Part shown: positions 46,045 to 53,898 of the stretch, in pieces
Layout of the letters: every line of letters begins with the position of its first letter
How positions within the stretch are numbered: the first letter of the stretch is position 1
NCBI RefSeq assembly: GCF_046054155.1
Contig: NZ_JBEQCT010000001.1
Location: 910,054-974,053 of the forward strand
DNA: 64,000 nt
Source: Celerinatantimonas yamalensis
Lineage (GTDB): Bacteria > Pseudomonadota > Gammaproteobacteria > Enterobacterales > Celerinatantimonadaceae
Direction: 5' to 3'
The notes under the pieces: generated by a model
The model's input: only the letters and a program-made list of their open reading frames with translations
Databases searched by the model: none
Told to the model about the DNA's origin: nothing
Position numbers and translations under genes: made by a program

Positions 46045-46391
46045 GCGAATTTGCTACGGAATGCAAAGTATACTGCCCCAACCAAACAAAAACCTGCCCA
46101 TAAATAATCTAGTTTTAGAGGCTCTCTAAGATAGAAAACCGAAAATGGGACAAAGACCATTAACGTAATTATTTCTTGCATAATTTTTAGTTGGCCAACA
46201 TTTAGAACTGTATAGCCAATCCTATTCGCTGGAACTTGTAACATATACTCAAAAAGTGCAATCCCCCAACTAACTAGGGCAGCTATCACCCAAGGTTTAT
46301 TATTCAGTTCTTTTAAATGGGCATACCACGCAAAAGTCATGAAAACATTACTACAAACAAGCAGTGAAATACTGATTACTATAGGGTTCAT
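46041..46391 (-). CDS. DMT family (DUF486) membrane protein
   Basis: The 116-residue inner-membrane protein has four helices. It contains VFMTFAWYAHLKELNNKPW, FEYMLQVPANRIGY and QEIITLMVFVPFSVFYLREPL, which are the DUF486 signature. The function is unknown; the fold is like small drug/metabolite transporters. The stop overlaps the attC core. A cassette gene. Confidence 0.87.
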   Translation of the reverse strand: MNPIVISISLLVCSNVFMTFAWYAHLKELNNKPWVIAALVSWGIALFEYMLQVPANRIGYTVLNVGQLKIMQEIITLMVFVPFSVFYLREPLKLDYLWAGFCLVGAVYFAFRSKFA

Positions 46392-46515
46392 TACATATCA
46401 AACTCATACAAATCGCTCACCACTTTTTAAACTGATGAGCTGTGCCAAAGTTCTGCACATTCTACTGGTGGACTTGTATACCGTAAATATCTATTTTGAC
46501 CAAAACCCTATTTAC

Positions 46516-46633
46516 CTAACGCTGAATTAAGTAGTGGGCAACACCGCCGCCAAGCCTAACCCATTGTGCTGAAAACACAACTTTGAAATAAGAATGCCGA
46601 GCGTTGGGAATCTGTCTTAAACGTCTTGTATAC
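46516..46633 (-). repeat. attC site (long Vibrio repeat type)
   Basis: CTAACGC and AATTAAGTAGTGGGCAACA at the left, GAGCGTTGGGAATCTGTCTT and AAACGTCTTGTATA at the right, so the distal core is mutated. It lies left of the DUF6434 gene. Confidence 0.75.
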
Positions 46634-46696
46634 AAAATCTCACAACACGCACAATACTTATACTATGATTACTAAATCTTGTTTTGATTGGATAGG

Positions 46697-46912
46697 TTAT
46701 TTTGATTTTTGACACTTAATCCACTCTTGTGAAGCATCGCCCATCGTCAATCCAGTTGCATTCTTCATCCAATGCATAAAATCTCGGTTGAACTTAAACT
46801 GCTCACCAAATTTGGATTTGAAATATCTACGTACATTTTGTGTGGTTTTATAACTGTCCGTAATTATTGTATTGTCATTAATATGATTTTTATGCCAATC
46901 AACCTTTTCCAT
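46697..46912 (-). CDS. DUF6434 domain protein
   Basis: The 71-residue protein starts MEKVDWHKNHINDNTIITDS and contains TQNVRRYFKSKFGEQFKFNR and NATGLTMGDASQEW, the pattern of the DUF6434 family, which is often fused to SAP domains in larger proteins. The function is unknown. AAGGAG is upstream of the ATG at 46912. A cassette gene. Confidence 0.7.
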   Translation of the reverse strand: MEKVDWHKNHINDNTIITDSYKTTQNVRRYFKSKFGEQFKFNRDFMHWMKNATGLTMGDASQEWIKCQKSK

Positions 46913-47028
46913 GGTTTTTAAATCTCCTTTTTGTATAGACATAATGACACGAGGTGCTAGCCTCCAGTTTTGTGGGTTAGCTTAAAGCCAGTGCCATAAC
47001 TAGTGTGCAAACAACTAAATCTAGAGGC

Positions 47029-47283
47029 ATGAATAACGATAACATAATTGTTATTGGCTTAGATACACACAAATTCTTTATCCAAGTCGCACTGTTACAA
47101 GAGCATCGAGGGACACAACCTCACCATATTGGACGTGTTGAATCTAATCAATCCGCTGTAATTAAACTGGCTCAGCAACTACAGTCCAAATACTCTAAAG
47201 CCACTCTTCATTTTGTGTACAGGGCTGGCCTTTGTGGTTACTGGACTTATCGCTTACTGACCAGTCTTGGTCATTGTTGTTAG
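47029..47283 (+). mobile_element. IS110-family transposase N-terminal fragment
   Basis: The frame reads MNNDNIIVIGLDTHKFFIQVA with the first DEDD aspartate, then FVYRAGLCGYWTYRLLTSLG. Functional IS110 transposases have VYEAGPCG here, so the second acidic residue has mutated to arginine. It ends after about 84 codons where the ISAs1 remnant begins, so it was cut by that insertion or a linked deletion. Confidence 0.7.
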
Positions 47284-47291
47284 GCGCGAAT

Positions 47292-48113
47292 TCAACTCCA
47301 AAGTGCACCATCTCTCATTCCAAAAAAATCGGATGACCCAGAGGCGAGCGCATGAGTGTATTCACTTTTCAACCAACGCCTGTGGCTAGAACCTCCTCTA
47401 AAAAGCGGGGATCCATTAAGCAACGCTTTTTTGCCCACAAGGCTGATTTTGATTGGTTCAGCGCGCCCCCTATTTAATGCCATGAGTCTGAGGCAGGCAA
47501 AGTTTTCTGTACCATTGTCTTTATAGATTTGGCACGCGTCGTCACTCAGAGTAACATCCAGCACCCAGAGCATCGACTCAATGCCTCAATGCCCCATCGC
47601 GCGGCTTGCTGATTGATGCCTTTGATCCCTTGGTTTGACAGGCCATGGCATCAATCGTAACCAGTGCACCTCGTAAATCCAGTAGCCGGATGAGCCCAGG
47701 AATGGCGCTCATTTCATAGCTCTTTTCGTCCGTTTTTAGCGGTCCAAGCACAAAGTGATTTTCGCTGGTATACGCACTAACCCTATGAATGGTGCTGCTT
47801 CTATCATTGCGGTTGTAAAAGCCTTTCAGCGTTTTACCGTTGATAGCAACCACTTGTCCATCTCTCATCTGATACACCGCTTTCATCCAGTCGATAACGC
47901 AGGCTTGAAAGGCGCTGATATCGCGCGTGCAATAGTATTATCGGCAGGAATACTTGCCTTAAACATATCCTTTTGCTTAAACCAATCATACTGGCCTTCG
48001 ATATATTCTCGGATATCAAGCCATCTTTTCGCGCCGGCGATAACAGCACAGAATGAGGCAAAGAGAAGGTCAAAAAGCAGGTAAGTCACTTTGACGGTTG
48101 CCATCAACGGCAC
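47292..48113 (-). mobile_element. ISAs1-family transposase remnant
   Basis: The gene is spread over three minus-strand frames. The N-terminal part is MPLMATVKVTYLLFDLLFAS with FKASIPADNTIARAI. The middle is DGQVVAINGKTLKGFYNRND and LRGALVTIDAMACQ, with the DDE aspartate. The C-terminal part is YKDNGTENFACLRLMALN with SLVGKKALLNG. At least two frameshifts separate them, so the transposase is dead. Confidence 0.75.
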
Positions 48114-48118
48114 TGAAG

Positions 48119-48150
48119 TAGCTTTTAAATATCTCGATATTTAAAAGCTA
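48119..48150. repeat. Perfect 15-base inverted repeat
   Basis: TAGCTTTTAAATATC at 48119-48133 and GATATTTAAAAGCTA at 48136-48150 are perfectly complementary with a two-base centre. It is very AT-rich and sits just upstream of the dead ISAs1 transposase start. It could be an operator, a terminator-like hairpin or an insertion-sequence end structure. Confidence 0.6.
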
Positions 48151-48479
48151 GTGAGTTTTGGGGAAAAGGATATATGATCACAGCCATCATTGATCGTCAG
48201 ATCGATCTTTGTTGGTTAAAAAATGTTCACACTCTCGCTCTGGTGAGTTGAGGGCTTACGGCAAACAAGTACTGGGATTATGAGCAGGGTGTTTTTCTGC
48301 TGGAATTTACGGTTTGACTTGGAGCCGCGAGGGAGAAACCGTCAGTTTCTATTCAAATGCCCCAGCTAGTCCAAATAAAGCCGAAAGTTACTCCGCTTGA
48401 TCAGCAGTAACAATTAATATTATACTGGCACCTCGGATACATCACTTTCGTTCCCTATAGAAATGGATCAAAAATAGAA
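48151..48479. other. Gap before the ABC transporter pair
   Basis: About 330 bases without a gene. The repeated motif GATCGTCAGATCGATC lies near 48193. The right end should contain the promoter of the plus-strand ABC pair. Confidence 0.3.
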
Positions 48480-49646
48480 GTGGATCAAAAATGGATGCAT
48501 GTTTTTTTCAATGACATGCAGCAATATCGGGGTAATTTGCTATTAATAAAAGCGAGTAGAGGTGTTTTTATAGCCTTTTTACTTGTGATATTGATGCCTC
48601 GAGACGTTAAAGGTTTCATTCACTTGTTGATCAATTCTTCAAATGCACTGTTAACTACGTCACAGCTATCATCGTTGATATCAATTCTAGTTTTCAACGG
48701 AATACTGTTATTTAGTTATCTAATTCAAGCTAAAATTCTGCCTGTTGCATACAACACGAATTATATCGCCAGTATTTTTGATAGTTTGTCAGTGTTTATT
48801 TCAAGAGCTATATTTTTTCTCGCCACAAACTGGTTTATTCTTGTCTGGATTTTGGCAGGCGTGATACTGTCACCCAATGTAGTTAGTAGTGTTATTATTC
48901 TAAAAATTTTATTCGTTACCTTGAATATCTCTTTCACTTTATCCTTAATGCATGAAAAAAGATATTTTTTATTACCGATATTATTCTTGCAGCTAGTTAT
49001 ATATGCTTATTTAAGTGATGTGGTTATTATATCTATCGCAAACACTGTTATATTGCTCTTCTTGTTTTCAGAAATATACAAAAATGACATTAAAAAAATT
49101 AAGCTCTTACGTTTATTTAAAAGAAAATTTAAGCCTAGTATATACCATAATTTTATTAGTGGTCATCAATCTTTACGAGTTGGTATTTTGCTAAGAGGGA
49201 ATTTTCTCTCATCAATTGGTATCGGGTGCACTTTAATTTTCTTCTATGAGATATTTTATCATTCACTGTTATCAGCAGAAGGACAAAGCACTAAAATAAT
49301 ATGGCTGTATACATTAGCTACACTTTATTTATTATCATATGTTTATGCAAAGCTACACTTGGAAAGAAAAAAAATTGGGTGTTTTTTAGCCTCTATATCA
49401 CCACGTTCAACCGAGGTTATTCACGATTTCTTCTTTGTTTTTATTATCTTTGAAATCGTTCAGATTTTATCAATTTTTTCCTTTCCTATAACACAAAAAT
49501 GGCTCCATAGTTTATCTTTCATTGTACTTCCCATACCTATATTGGCACTTTTCTGCTTTTTACTAACCATTAATAACCGAAATCGGAAAATATACCATTT
49601 TGTATCTTTCTGTTTGATAGCGTGGTTGATTTTATGGATCTTCTAG
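48480..49646 (+). CDS. ABC transporter permease-like membrane protein
   Basis: The 388-residue protein has about ten hydrophobic segments, and no known family is recognised from sequence alone. Its last 25 bases overlap the start of an ABC ATPase gene, so it is almost certainly the membrane partner. Base composition is markedly AT-richer than the neighbours, which suggests separate acquisition. It runs on the plus strand, against the cassette array. The substrate is unknown; small exporters of this size often serve peptides. Confidence 0.75.
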   Translation: MDQKWMHVFFNDMQQYRGNLLLIKASRGVFIAFLLVILMPRDVKGFIHLLINSSNALLTTSQLSSLISILVFNGILLFSYLIQAKILPVAYNTNYIASIFDSLSVFISRAIFFLATNWFILVWILAGVILSPNVVSSVIILKILFVTLNISFTLSLMHEKRYFLLPILFLQLVIYAYLSDVVIISIANTVILLFLFSEIYKNDIKKIKLLRLFKRKFKPSIYHNFISGHQSLRVGILLRGNFLSSIGIGCTLIFFYEIFYHSLLSAEGQSTKIIWLYTLATLYLLSYVYAKLHLERKKIGCFLASISPRSTEVIHDFFFVFIIFEIVQILSIFSFPITQKWLHSLSFIVLPIPILALFCFLLTINNRNRKIYHFVSFCLIAWLILWIF

Positions 49647-50242
49647 AAGTTAGCAACATTTCTGTCACCTTTGGCAAAAAAATAATCTTTGATAATTTTA
49701 ATTATATATTTCGTCCGGGAGTGACATTGGTGACAGGTCAAAATGGCGTTGGAAAATCGACTCTGTTGTCTGTAGTAAGCACAACAACATCCCCAGACAA
49801 CGGTGAGGTTAGCTACCAAGTAGCAGGTATCAAAAAACCATTCGATATTATTAAAGATGGCATTTTCGTTCCTGACAAGCCTGATTTTTATCAATTTATG
49901 ACAATTAAAGAGTTTTTTAAGTTAATAAAAAAAATTAAAAACTTGTCGTTCGATTTCTATGAAAACGCGATTTTTGAAGAATTTAGCTTGAAAAAACACC
50001 TTAATACGCCACTACGTGAGCTATCGTTTGGCACCAAGAAGAAGATTTTTTTACTAGTTGCTTTAACGGTTGATTCTCCGGTGATTATTTTAGACGAGCC
50101 GACCAATGGTTTAGATTCTGAAAGCCACGAAATATTAGTAAAACACTTAAATATAAGCCGTCAAGCAGGCCATATTATTATTATGTCTAGTCATGATACG
50201 AATTTCACGAAAAATTTTAATGATGAAATAATCAACCTTTAA
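49622..50242 (+). CDS. ABC transporter ATP-binding protein
   Basis: The 206-residue ATPase has Walker A GQNGVGKST (residues 35-43), signature LSFGTKKK in place of the usual LSGGQ, Walker B VIILDEPTNGLD and the H-loop SSHD. It lacks any membrane segment and pairs with the preceding gene. The ATG lies within the end of the permease gene. Divergent signature and AT-rich codons are like those of peptide or bacteriocin exporters, but this is inference. Confidence 0.88.
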   Translation: MVDFMDLLEVSNISVTFGKKIIFDNFNYIFRPGVTLVTGQNGVGKSTLLSVVSTTTSPDNGEVSYQVAGIKKPFDIIKDGIFVPDKPDFYQFMTIKEFFKLIKKIKNLSFDFYENAIFEEFSLKKHLNTPLRELSFGTKKKIFLLVALTVDSPVIILDEPTNGLDSESHEILVKHLNISRQAGHIIIMSSHDTNFTKNFNDEIINL

Positions 50243-50252
50243 AAGGTTACGA

Positions 50253-50315
50253 ATAACATCAAACTTGAACTGAAAATTCCAAGAATTGGGAATCCGTCTT
50301 AAACACTTTGTTATA
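50253..50315 (-). repeat. Truncated attC site
   Basis: The right half of a long attC is clear: TTGAACTGAAAATTCCAAGA, ATTGGGAATCCGTCTTAAAC and TTTGTTAT. The left half is missing or replaced by AATAACATC, just after the ABC ATPase stop. It belongs to the ASCH gene on its right. Confidence 0.65.
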
Positions 50316-50318
50316 ATT

Positions 50319-50783
50319 TTATTTATAGACGACCTTAAACCGCTCTAAAACCAAACGCATGTCTTCATTTAGTTCAATACCTAGCTCTTCACATTCGAGA
50401 CTAAAAAATCTCCAATGAGCTTCACGCCACCACTCTAGAGATTTGTCGCCTTCACCCTCTTCAGCTGCAAACTCTGCCGTGACTTCGCTGTATTTACATG
50501 TGCTTACTGAGGTTAATTCTATGATGCAAATCGGTTTACCGTTCCAATCAGTCACAACTTGAAGATGGCCCACTTGTGGCATTTCCTCGCCTTTGTGACT
50601 ATACCAATATTCCATGCTGCATGATGCACTCTTTTCACCACGCAAGATTAAGTCAGCACATAGGTTGGCATTGTATTCATCTGCACAAAAATAGTCAGCG
50701 CTGAAAGAGCTATACTTTTGAGCAACTTCAATAGGCAGTGAGCCCAAATATTCGTTTAAGTAAAATTGACTTCTATCTTCCAT
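50319..50783 (-). CDS. ASCH domain protein
   Basis: This 154-residue single ASCH domain (PUA-like, RNA-binding fold) has ADLILRGEKSASCSMEYWYS, VVTDWNGKPICIIELTSVST and AAEEGEGDKSLEWWREAHWR. Some relatives are amidohydrolases acting on modified cytidine (YqfB) or RNA-binding regulators. The ATG at 50783 matches the family start; the open frame upstream runs into intron-like sequence and is not part of the protein. A cassette gene. Confidence 0.85.
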   Translation of the reverse strand: MEDRSQFYLNEYLGSLPIEVAQKYSSFSADYFCADEYNANLCADLILRGEKSASCSMEYWYSHKGEEMPQVGHLQVVTDWNGKPICIIELTSVSTCKYSEVTAEFAAEEGEGDKSLEWWREAHWRFFSLECEELGIELNEDMRLVLERFKVVYK

Positions 50784-50799
50784 AATTCTCGATACTCGA

Positions 50800-51530
50800 T
50801 TAAAAATAATCGCGGTAGAGCGCCCCGTTACTGAGGAGACCTCACACAAATCCGGACATCCAGCTCCACAATGATACATTCACTCGTGTAGTGATGACTG
50901 ATAATAAAACAGCGATTATTCAGTATTCTGCTCTCCGTTATCCTTATGAAGTTCATTCTCCAACTCTGTTTCATTTGTTATCACTCAATGTGATCAAATT
51001 CAGTTCGGTTTTCATAGTTTATCCAGCCCTACATTGTCCGGTCTATGTCTCTGCTAAACACGGGATATAACTGCCAGTCCCTTCGCCATGTGATCGGCTT
51101 TCCCGTCTCGGACGACTATGAACTGGTTTGACTGCCAAAGGATCATCGTTGGTCTCGCTTTTGGCTAAACGTCCCTACCATTTCCTTATGGAACCCCTTG
51201 GCTCTCTCAAGTTCCTGATGCATCTCTTCATACATACCACGGCTTAATAACTCCGCTGACTCGCCGCAACCTCACTTTTAACGGTTGCTTTGCTTGGACT
51301 TCGGTGGCGTTACAAACCTCGTCAGTCAGATTGGCTTTATCGAAGCGATACCAGCACTTCAGGGACACGTATCCCCTATGGTCTACATAATTCTCTGTGT
51401 ACGCTTCACCTGTTTTGTTCACCGTAAAAAAAAATCGGCTCCGCCACAGGCGCAACACTCGATACAGGTGGTGAGTTAAACCTTACCTGACAGGGACTTT
51501 CACCCTGCAAGATGCATCAAGCTTCGCTTG
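50800..51530 (-). mobile_element. Probable group II intron remnant without reverse transcriptase
   Basis: The minus strand contains group-II-like ribozyme elements. Near 51500 it reads GCAGGGTGAAAGTCCCTGTC. Further along come GTTAAAAGTGAGGTTGCGGC, AAGGGGTTCCATAAGGAAAT and CGAGACGGGAAAGCCGATCA. Near 50860 GAGCTGGATG and TCCGGATTTGTGTGAGGTCT look like domain V with its loop lost. No maturase frame is present. It lies directly against the attC at 51536, the usual target zone of attC-associated introns. Exact ends are not resolved. Confidence 0.5.
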
Positions 51531-51535
51531 ACGCA

Positions 51536-51600
51536 CTAACGCCCGCTTCAGCTGCGCCGAATGCGTAGTATTTGGCATCAGACTGCAAGCGCTTGTTAGG
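51536..51600 (-). repeat. attC site (short type)
   Basis: CTAACGCCCGCTTCAGCTGC at the left, GACTGCAAGCGCTTGTTAG at the right, about 65 bases. It carries the stop of the gene at 51596 in its right core. Confidence 0.82.
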
Positions 51601-52249
51601 GCAAAGGCACACGATACAGAGTATTACCCTTTTTGCTAATTCGGGTTTCAAGAATATTTTCAGAAACCATTTTTTGTAACGTGCTACGAATAAATGGGTA
51701 CTCGTAACGGGAAATTGCAGAAAACCCTTGCTGTTTTGAACCCCAAACACGAATTCTTGAAGGAGAGAATGCCCATTTCTTGTACTTGGTTAAAAACTCT
51801 AATAGAAGTTTTTGTAATCCAGGTTCATGTATTGTTTCGGTAAGCTCAGCCATTTCATTTGTACTTCTGGCCTGAGCTTCCAATGATTCAATCCTATCCT
51901 CAAGATAGATCAAATCCTCCGCGTGTTCTAATGCCTGCTCACGGACAATCTGCGTAAATTCAATGCCTCCGATTTTTGAAATCCGTATACCTAATTTAGA
52001 CCATGGAATCCAAACAAGAAATAGAGCAGATATGGAAAACAAAAATATACCACTTAACCCTAGATCTTTAGGTGAGGCAAGAACTTTAGGTGCGCAAAGA
52101 TATTTCCATGTATAAGCAACAATAAATATGAGAAAAGCACCACTAACTATTGAAGTTAGAATCTTCAGCCAAGATGGAAGATCAAAACAGGTGGACGAAG
52201 CCTCTAACTCCTCTTCAGGCTGTTCGTAATTATTTTCTTGATGGCTCAT
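51596..52249 (-). CDS. Membrane protein with C-terminal winged-helix-like domain, unknown function
   Basis: The 217-residue product has two hydrophobic segments (about residues 28-47 and 63-82), then a charged helical, possibly coiled-coil stretch (QALEHAEDLIYLEDRIESLE), then about 80 residues resembling a winged helix ending in a beta wing (MVSENILETRISKKGNTLYR). A membrane anchor joined to a DNA-binding-like domain suggests sensing or regulation, but no family is recognised. GAGGATC precedes the ATG at 52249. A cassette gene. Confidence 0.7.
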   Translation of the reverse strand: MSHQENNYEQPEEELEASSTCFDLPSWLKILTSIVSGAFLIFIVAYTWKYLCAPKVLASPKDLGLSGIFLFSISALFLVWIPWSKLGIRISKIGGIEFTQIVREQALEHAEDLIYLEDRIESLEAQARSTNEMAELTETIHEPGLQKLLLEFLTKYKKWAFSPSRIRVWGSKQQGFSAISRYEYPFIRSTLQKMVSENILETRISKKGNTLYRVPLP

Positions 52250-52267
52250 GTTGATCCTCAAATGGCC

Positions 52268-52330
52268 CTAACGCCTTGCTCACCGGAAAATTAGGAGCGC
52301 AGCGAGTAATTTTTCCGAGTGCAGCAACTT
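52268..52330 (-). repeat. attC site interrupted by an insertion sequence
   Basis: The sequence CTAACGCCTTGCTCACCGGA to GTGCAGCAACTT is almost the same as the intact attC at 57635-57702. It stops at AACTT (52330). The missing core GTTAAGC is found at 53871, directly after the IS element. Confidence 0.85.
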
Positions 52331-53870
52331 ATAGTTCTTCCGTTCTTTGATCTAGAGGCTTTTCTAAATCTCTTATTCAATGGAACATGCTTCTGTTAGT
52401 TACGAATATGCTTGCGCCAAACATTTAATGTTCATAACAAGACTCTCGAACTAACAGAAGTCATTTTGGTTCAAAACGCATACTCAGGGAATGTCGCCGA
52501 CCGACTATCTATAAGACCTGCGCGAACCAAAAATCTAGCACATTCCGTGTTCTACTTTAACCAAAGGTTACCTTCAATGAAAGTTCTATCTCCTTCACAA
52601 TTTGCCTGCCTAATCGGCATTGACTGGGCCGATCGAAAACATGACTTTTGCATCACTGACCACTTAGGCCAACGCTACACTTACGGCGTAATATCCTCTC
52701 AACCAGAAGCTATTGATAAATGGGTTTTAGAACTTAAACAGCAGTACCCGAAGCAAAAGATTGCCGTGAGCTGTGAGTTAAAAAAGGGACCGTTAGTTCA
52801 TGCTCTGTTAAAGTACGATCACATCACGGTATTCTCAATTAACCCCTCTACCGTGGCTAAATACCGAAAGGCGTTTACACACAGTGGCGCGAAGGATGAC
52901 CCGGCAGACGCCAAAATCCAGGTTGATCTTTTGCGGTTGCATATGGACAAACTAAACCCGATTGAGCCCGATACGGCCGAAATTAGAGCCTTAGGTCAGC
53001 TTGTTGAATACCGACGGACATTGGTACAAGATCGTGTTGATCTATCCAATAGGATAACCGGTATATTAAAGAGTTATTACCCGCAGGCCCTTGATCTCTT
53101 TAAAGAACGGGACACTGTCATTTTCTGTGAGTTCTTAACACGCTGGCCAGACCTGGGTTCTGCTAAACGGGCAAAACCCGTTACTTTGCGGAAGTTCTTT
53201 AACCAGTTTAACTCTCGCTATGGAGAAATTAACGAGCAACGTATCAAACACATTAAAGAAACCATGCCTCTTACCGAGGACTCAGGCATCATTGAACCCA
53301 ATGCCCTAATGATAAAACTGCTTGTGCCGCAGTTAAACCTGCTCATTAGTGCGATAAAAGAATTAGATAACGACATAAAACACCGACACAAGGCTCAAGA
53401 ACAACACGTTATATTCGATAGCTTTCCGGGTGCAGGACCTCAACTTGCGCCGCGATTGCTGGTTGCCTTTGGCTCTGAAATGGATCGTTACCAAAGTGCA
53501 GCAGACTTACAACGCTATGCAGGGGTGGCGCCGGTAATCGAGCAAAGCGGTAAAAAATCTTGGACGCATTGGCGCTACAGTTGCCCGAAATTTTTACGAC
53601 AAACGTTTGTTGAATGGGCGGGACAATCCGTCCGTTTTTCATTCTGGGCCAATGCTTATTACAAGCAACAAATGGAAAAAGGAAAGCCTCACAATACAGT
53701 GATTCGATCTCTCGCTTTCAAGTGGATACGGATAGCCTTTACCTGCTGGAAAACCAACACACCTTATGATGAATCGAAGTACTTGGAAGCATTAAAGCGA
53801 AGAGGATCTCCGCTTTTAGAATATGCCTTAAAGAGTTAAAAAATAGTAGTGGTCCACCTCAGGGCGTGTT
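52331..53870 (+). mobile_element. IS110/IS1111-family insertion sequence inside an attC core
   Basis: The element is about 1540 bases. Removing it joins AACTT (ending 52330) to GTTAAGC (from 53871), which restores a normal attC core like that at 57695-57702 (AACTTGTTAG). No target duplication is needed, as known for IS1111-type elements. A subgroup of these elements is known to target attC sites. Terminal repeats could not be identified with certainty by eye. Confidence 0.8.
52577..53839 (+). CDS. IS110-family transposase (IS1111 group)
   Basis: This 420-residue DEDD transposase appears intact. The N-terminal catalytic part has IGIDWADRKHDFCITD, VSCELKKGPLVHAL and AKDDPADAKIQVDLLRL. The C-terminal transposase_20 part has FDSFPGAGPQLAPRLLVAFG, with the conserved serine, and YAGVAPVIEQSGKKSWTHWR. 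The ATG at 52577 gives the family N-terminus, and the frame is open 55 codons further upstream. It runs opposite to the cassettes and lies wholly inside the insertion sequence. Confidence 0.92.
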   Translation: MKVLSPSQFACLIGIDWADRKHDFCITDHLGQRYTYGVISSQPEAIDKWVLELKQQYPKQKIAVSCELKKGPLVHALLKYDHITVFSINPSTVAKYRKAFTHSGAKDDPADAKIQVDLLRLHMDKLNPIEPDTAEIRALGQLVEYRRTLVQDRVDLSNRITGILKSYYPQALDLFKERDTVIFCEFLTRWPDLGSAKRAKPVTLRKFFNQFNSRYGEINEQRIKHIKETMPLTEDSGIIEPNALMIKLLVPQLNLLISAIKELDNDIKHRHKAQEQHVIFDSFPGAGPQLAPRLLVAFGSEMDRYQSAADLQRYAGVAPVIEQSGKKSWTHWRYSCPKFLRQTFVEWAGQSVRFSFWANAYYKQQMEKGKPHNTVIRSLAFKWIRIAFTCWKTNTPYDESKYLEALKRRGSPLLEYALKS

Positions 53871-53898
53871 GTTAAGCGGCACTTGGAGAAGACTAAAA

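Noticed and set aside
51228..51458. 76-codon minus-strand frame ending KPWYV
   Set aside because: It lies inside the group-II-intron-like RNA structure. I read it as a shadow of conserved ribozyme sequence rather than a gene.
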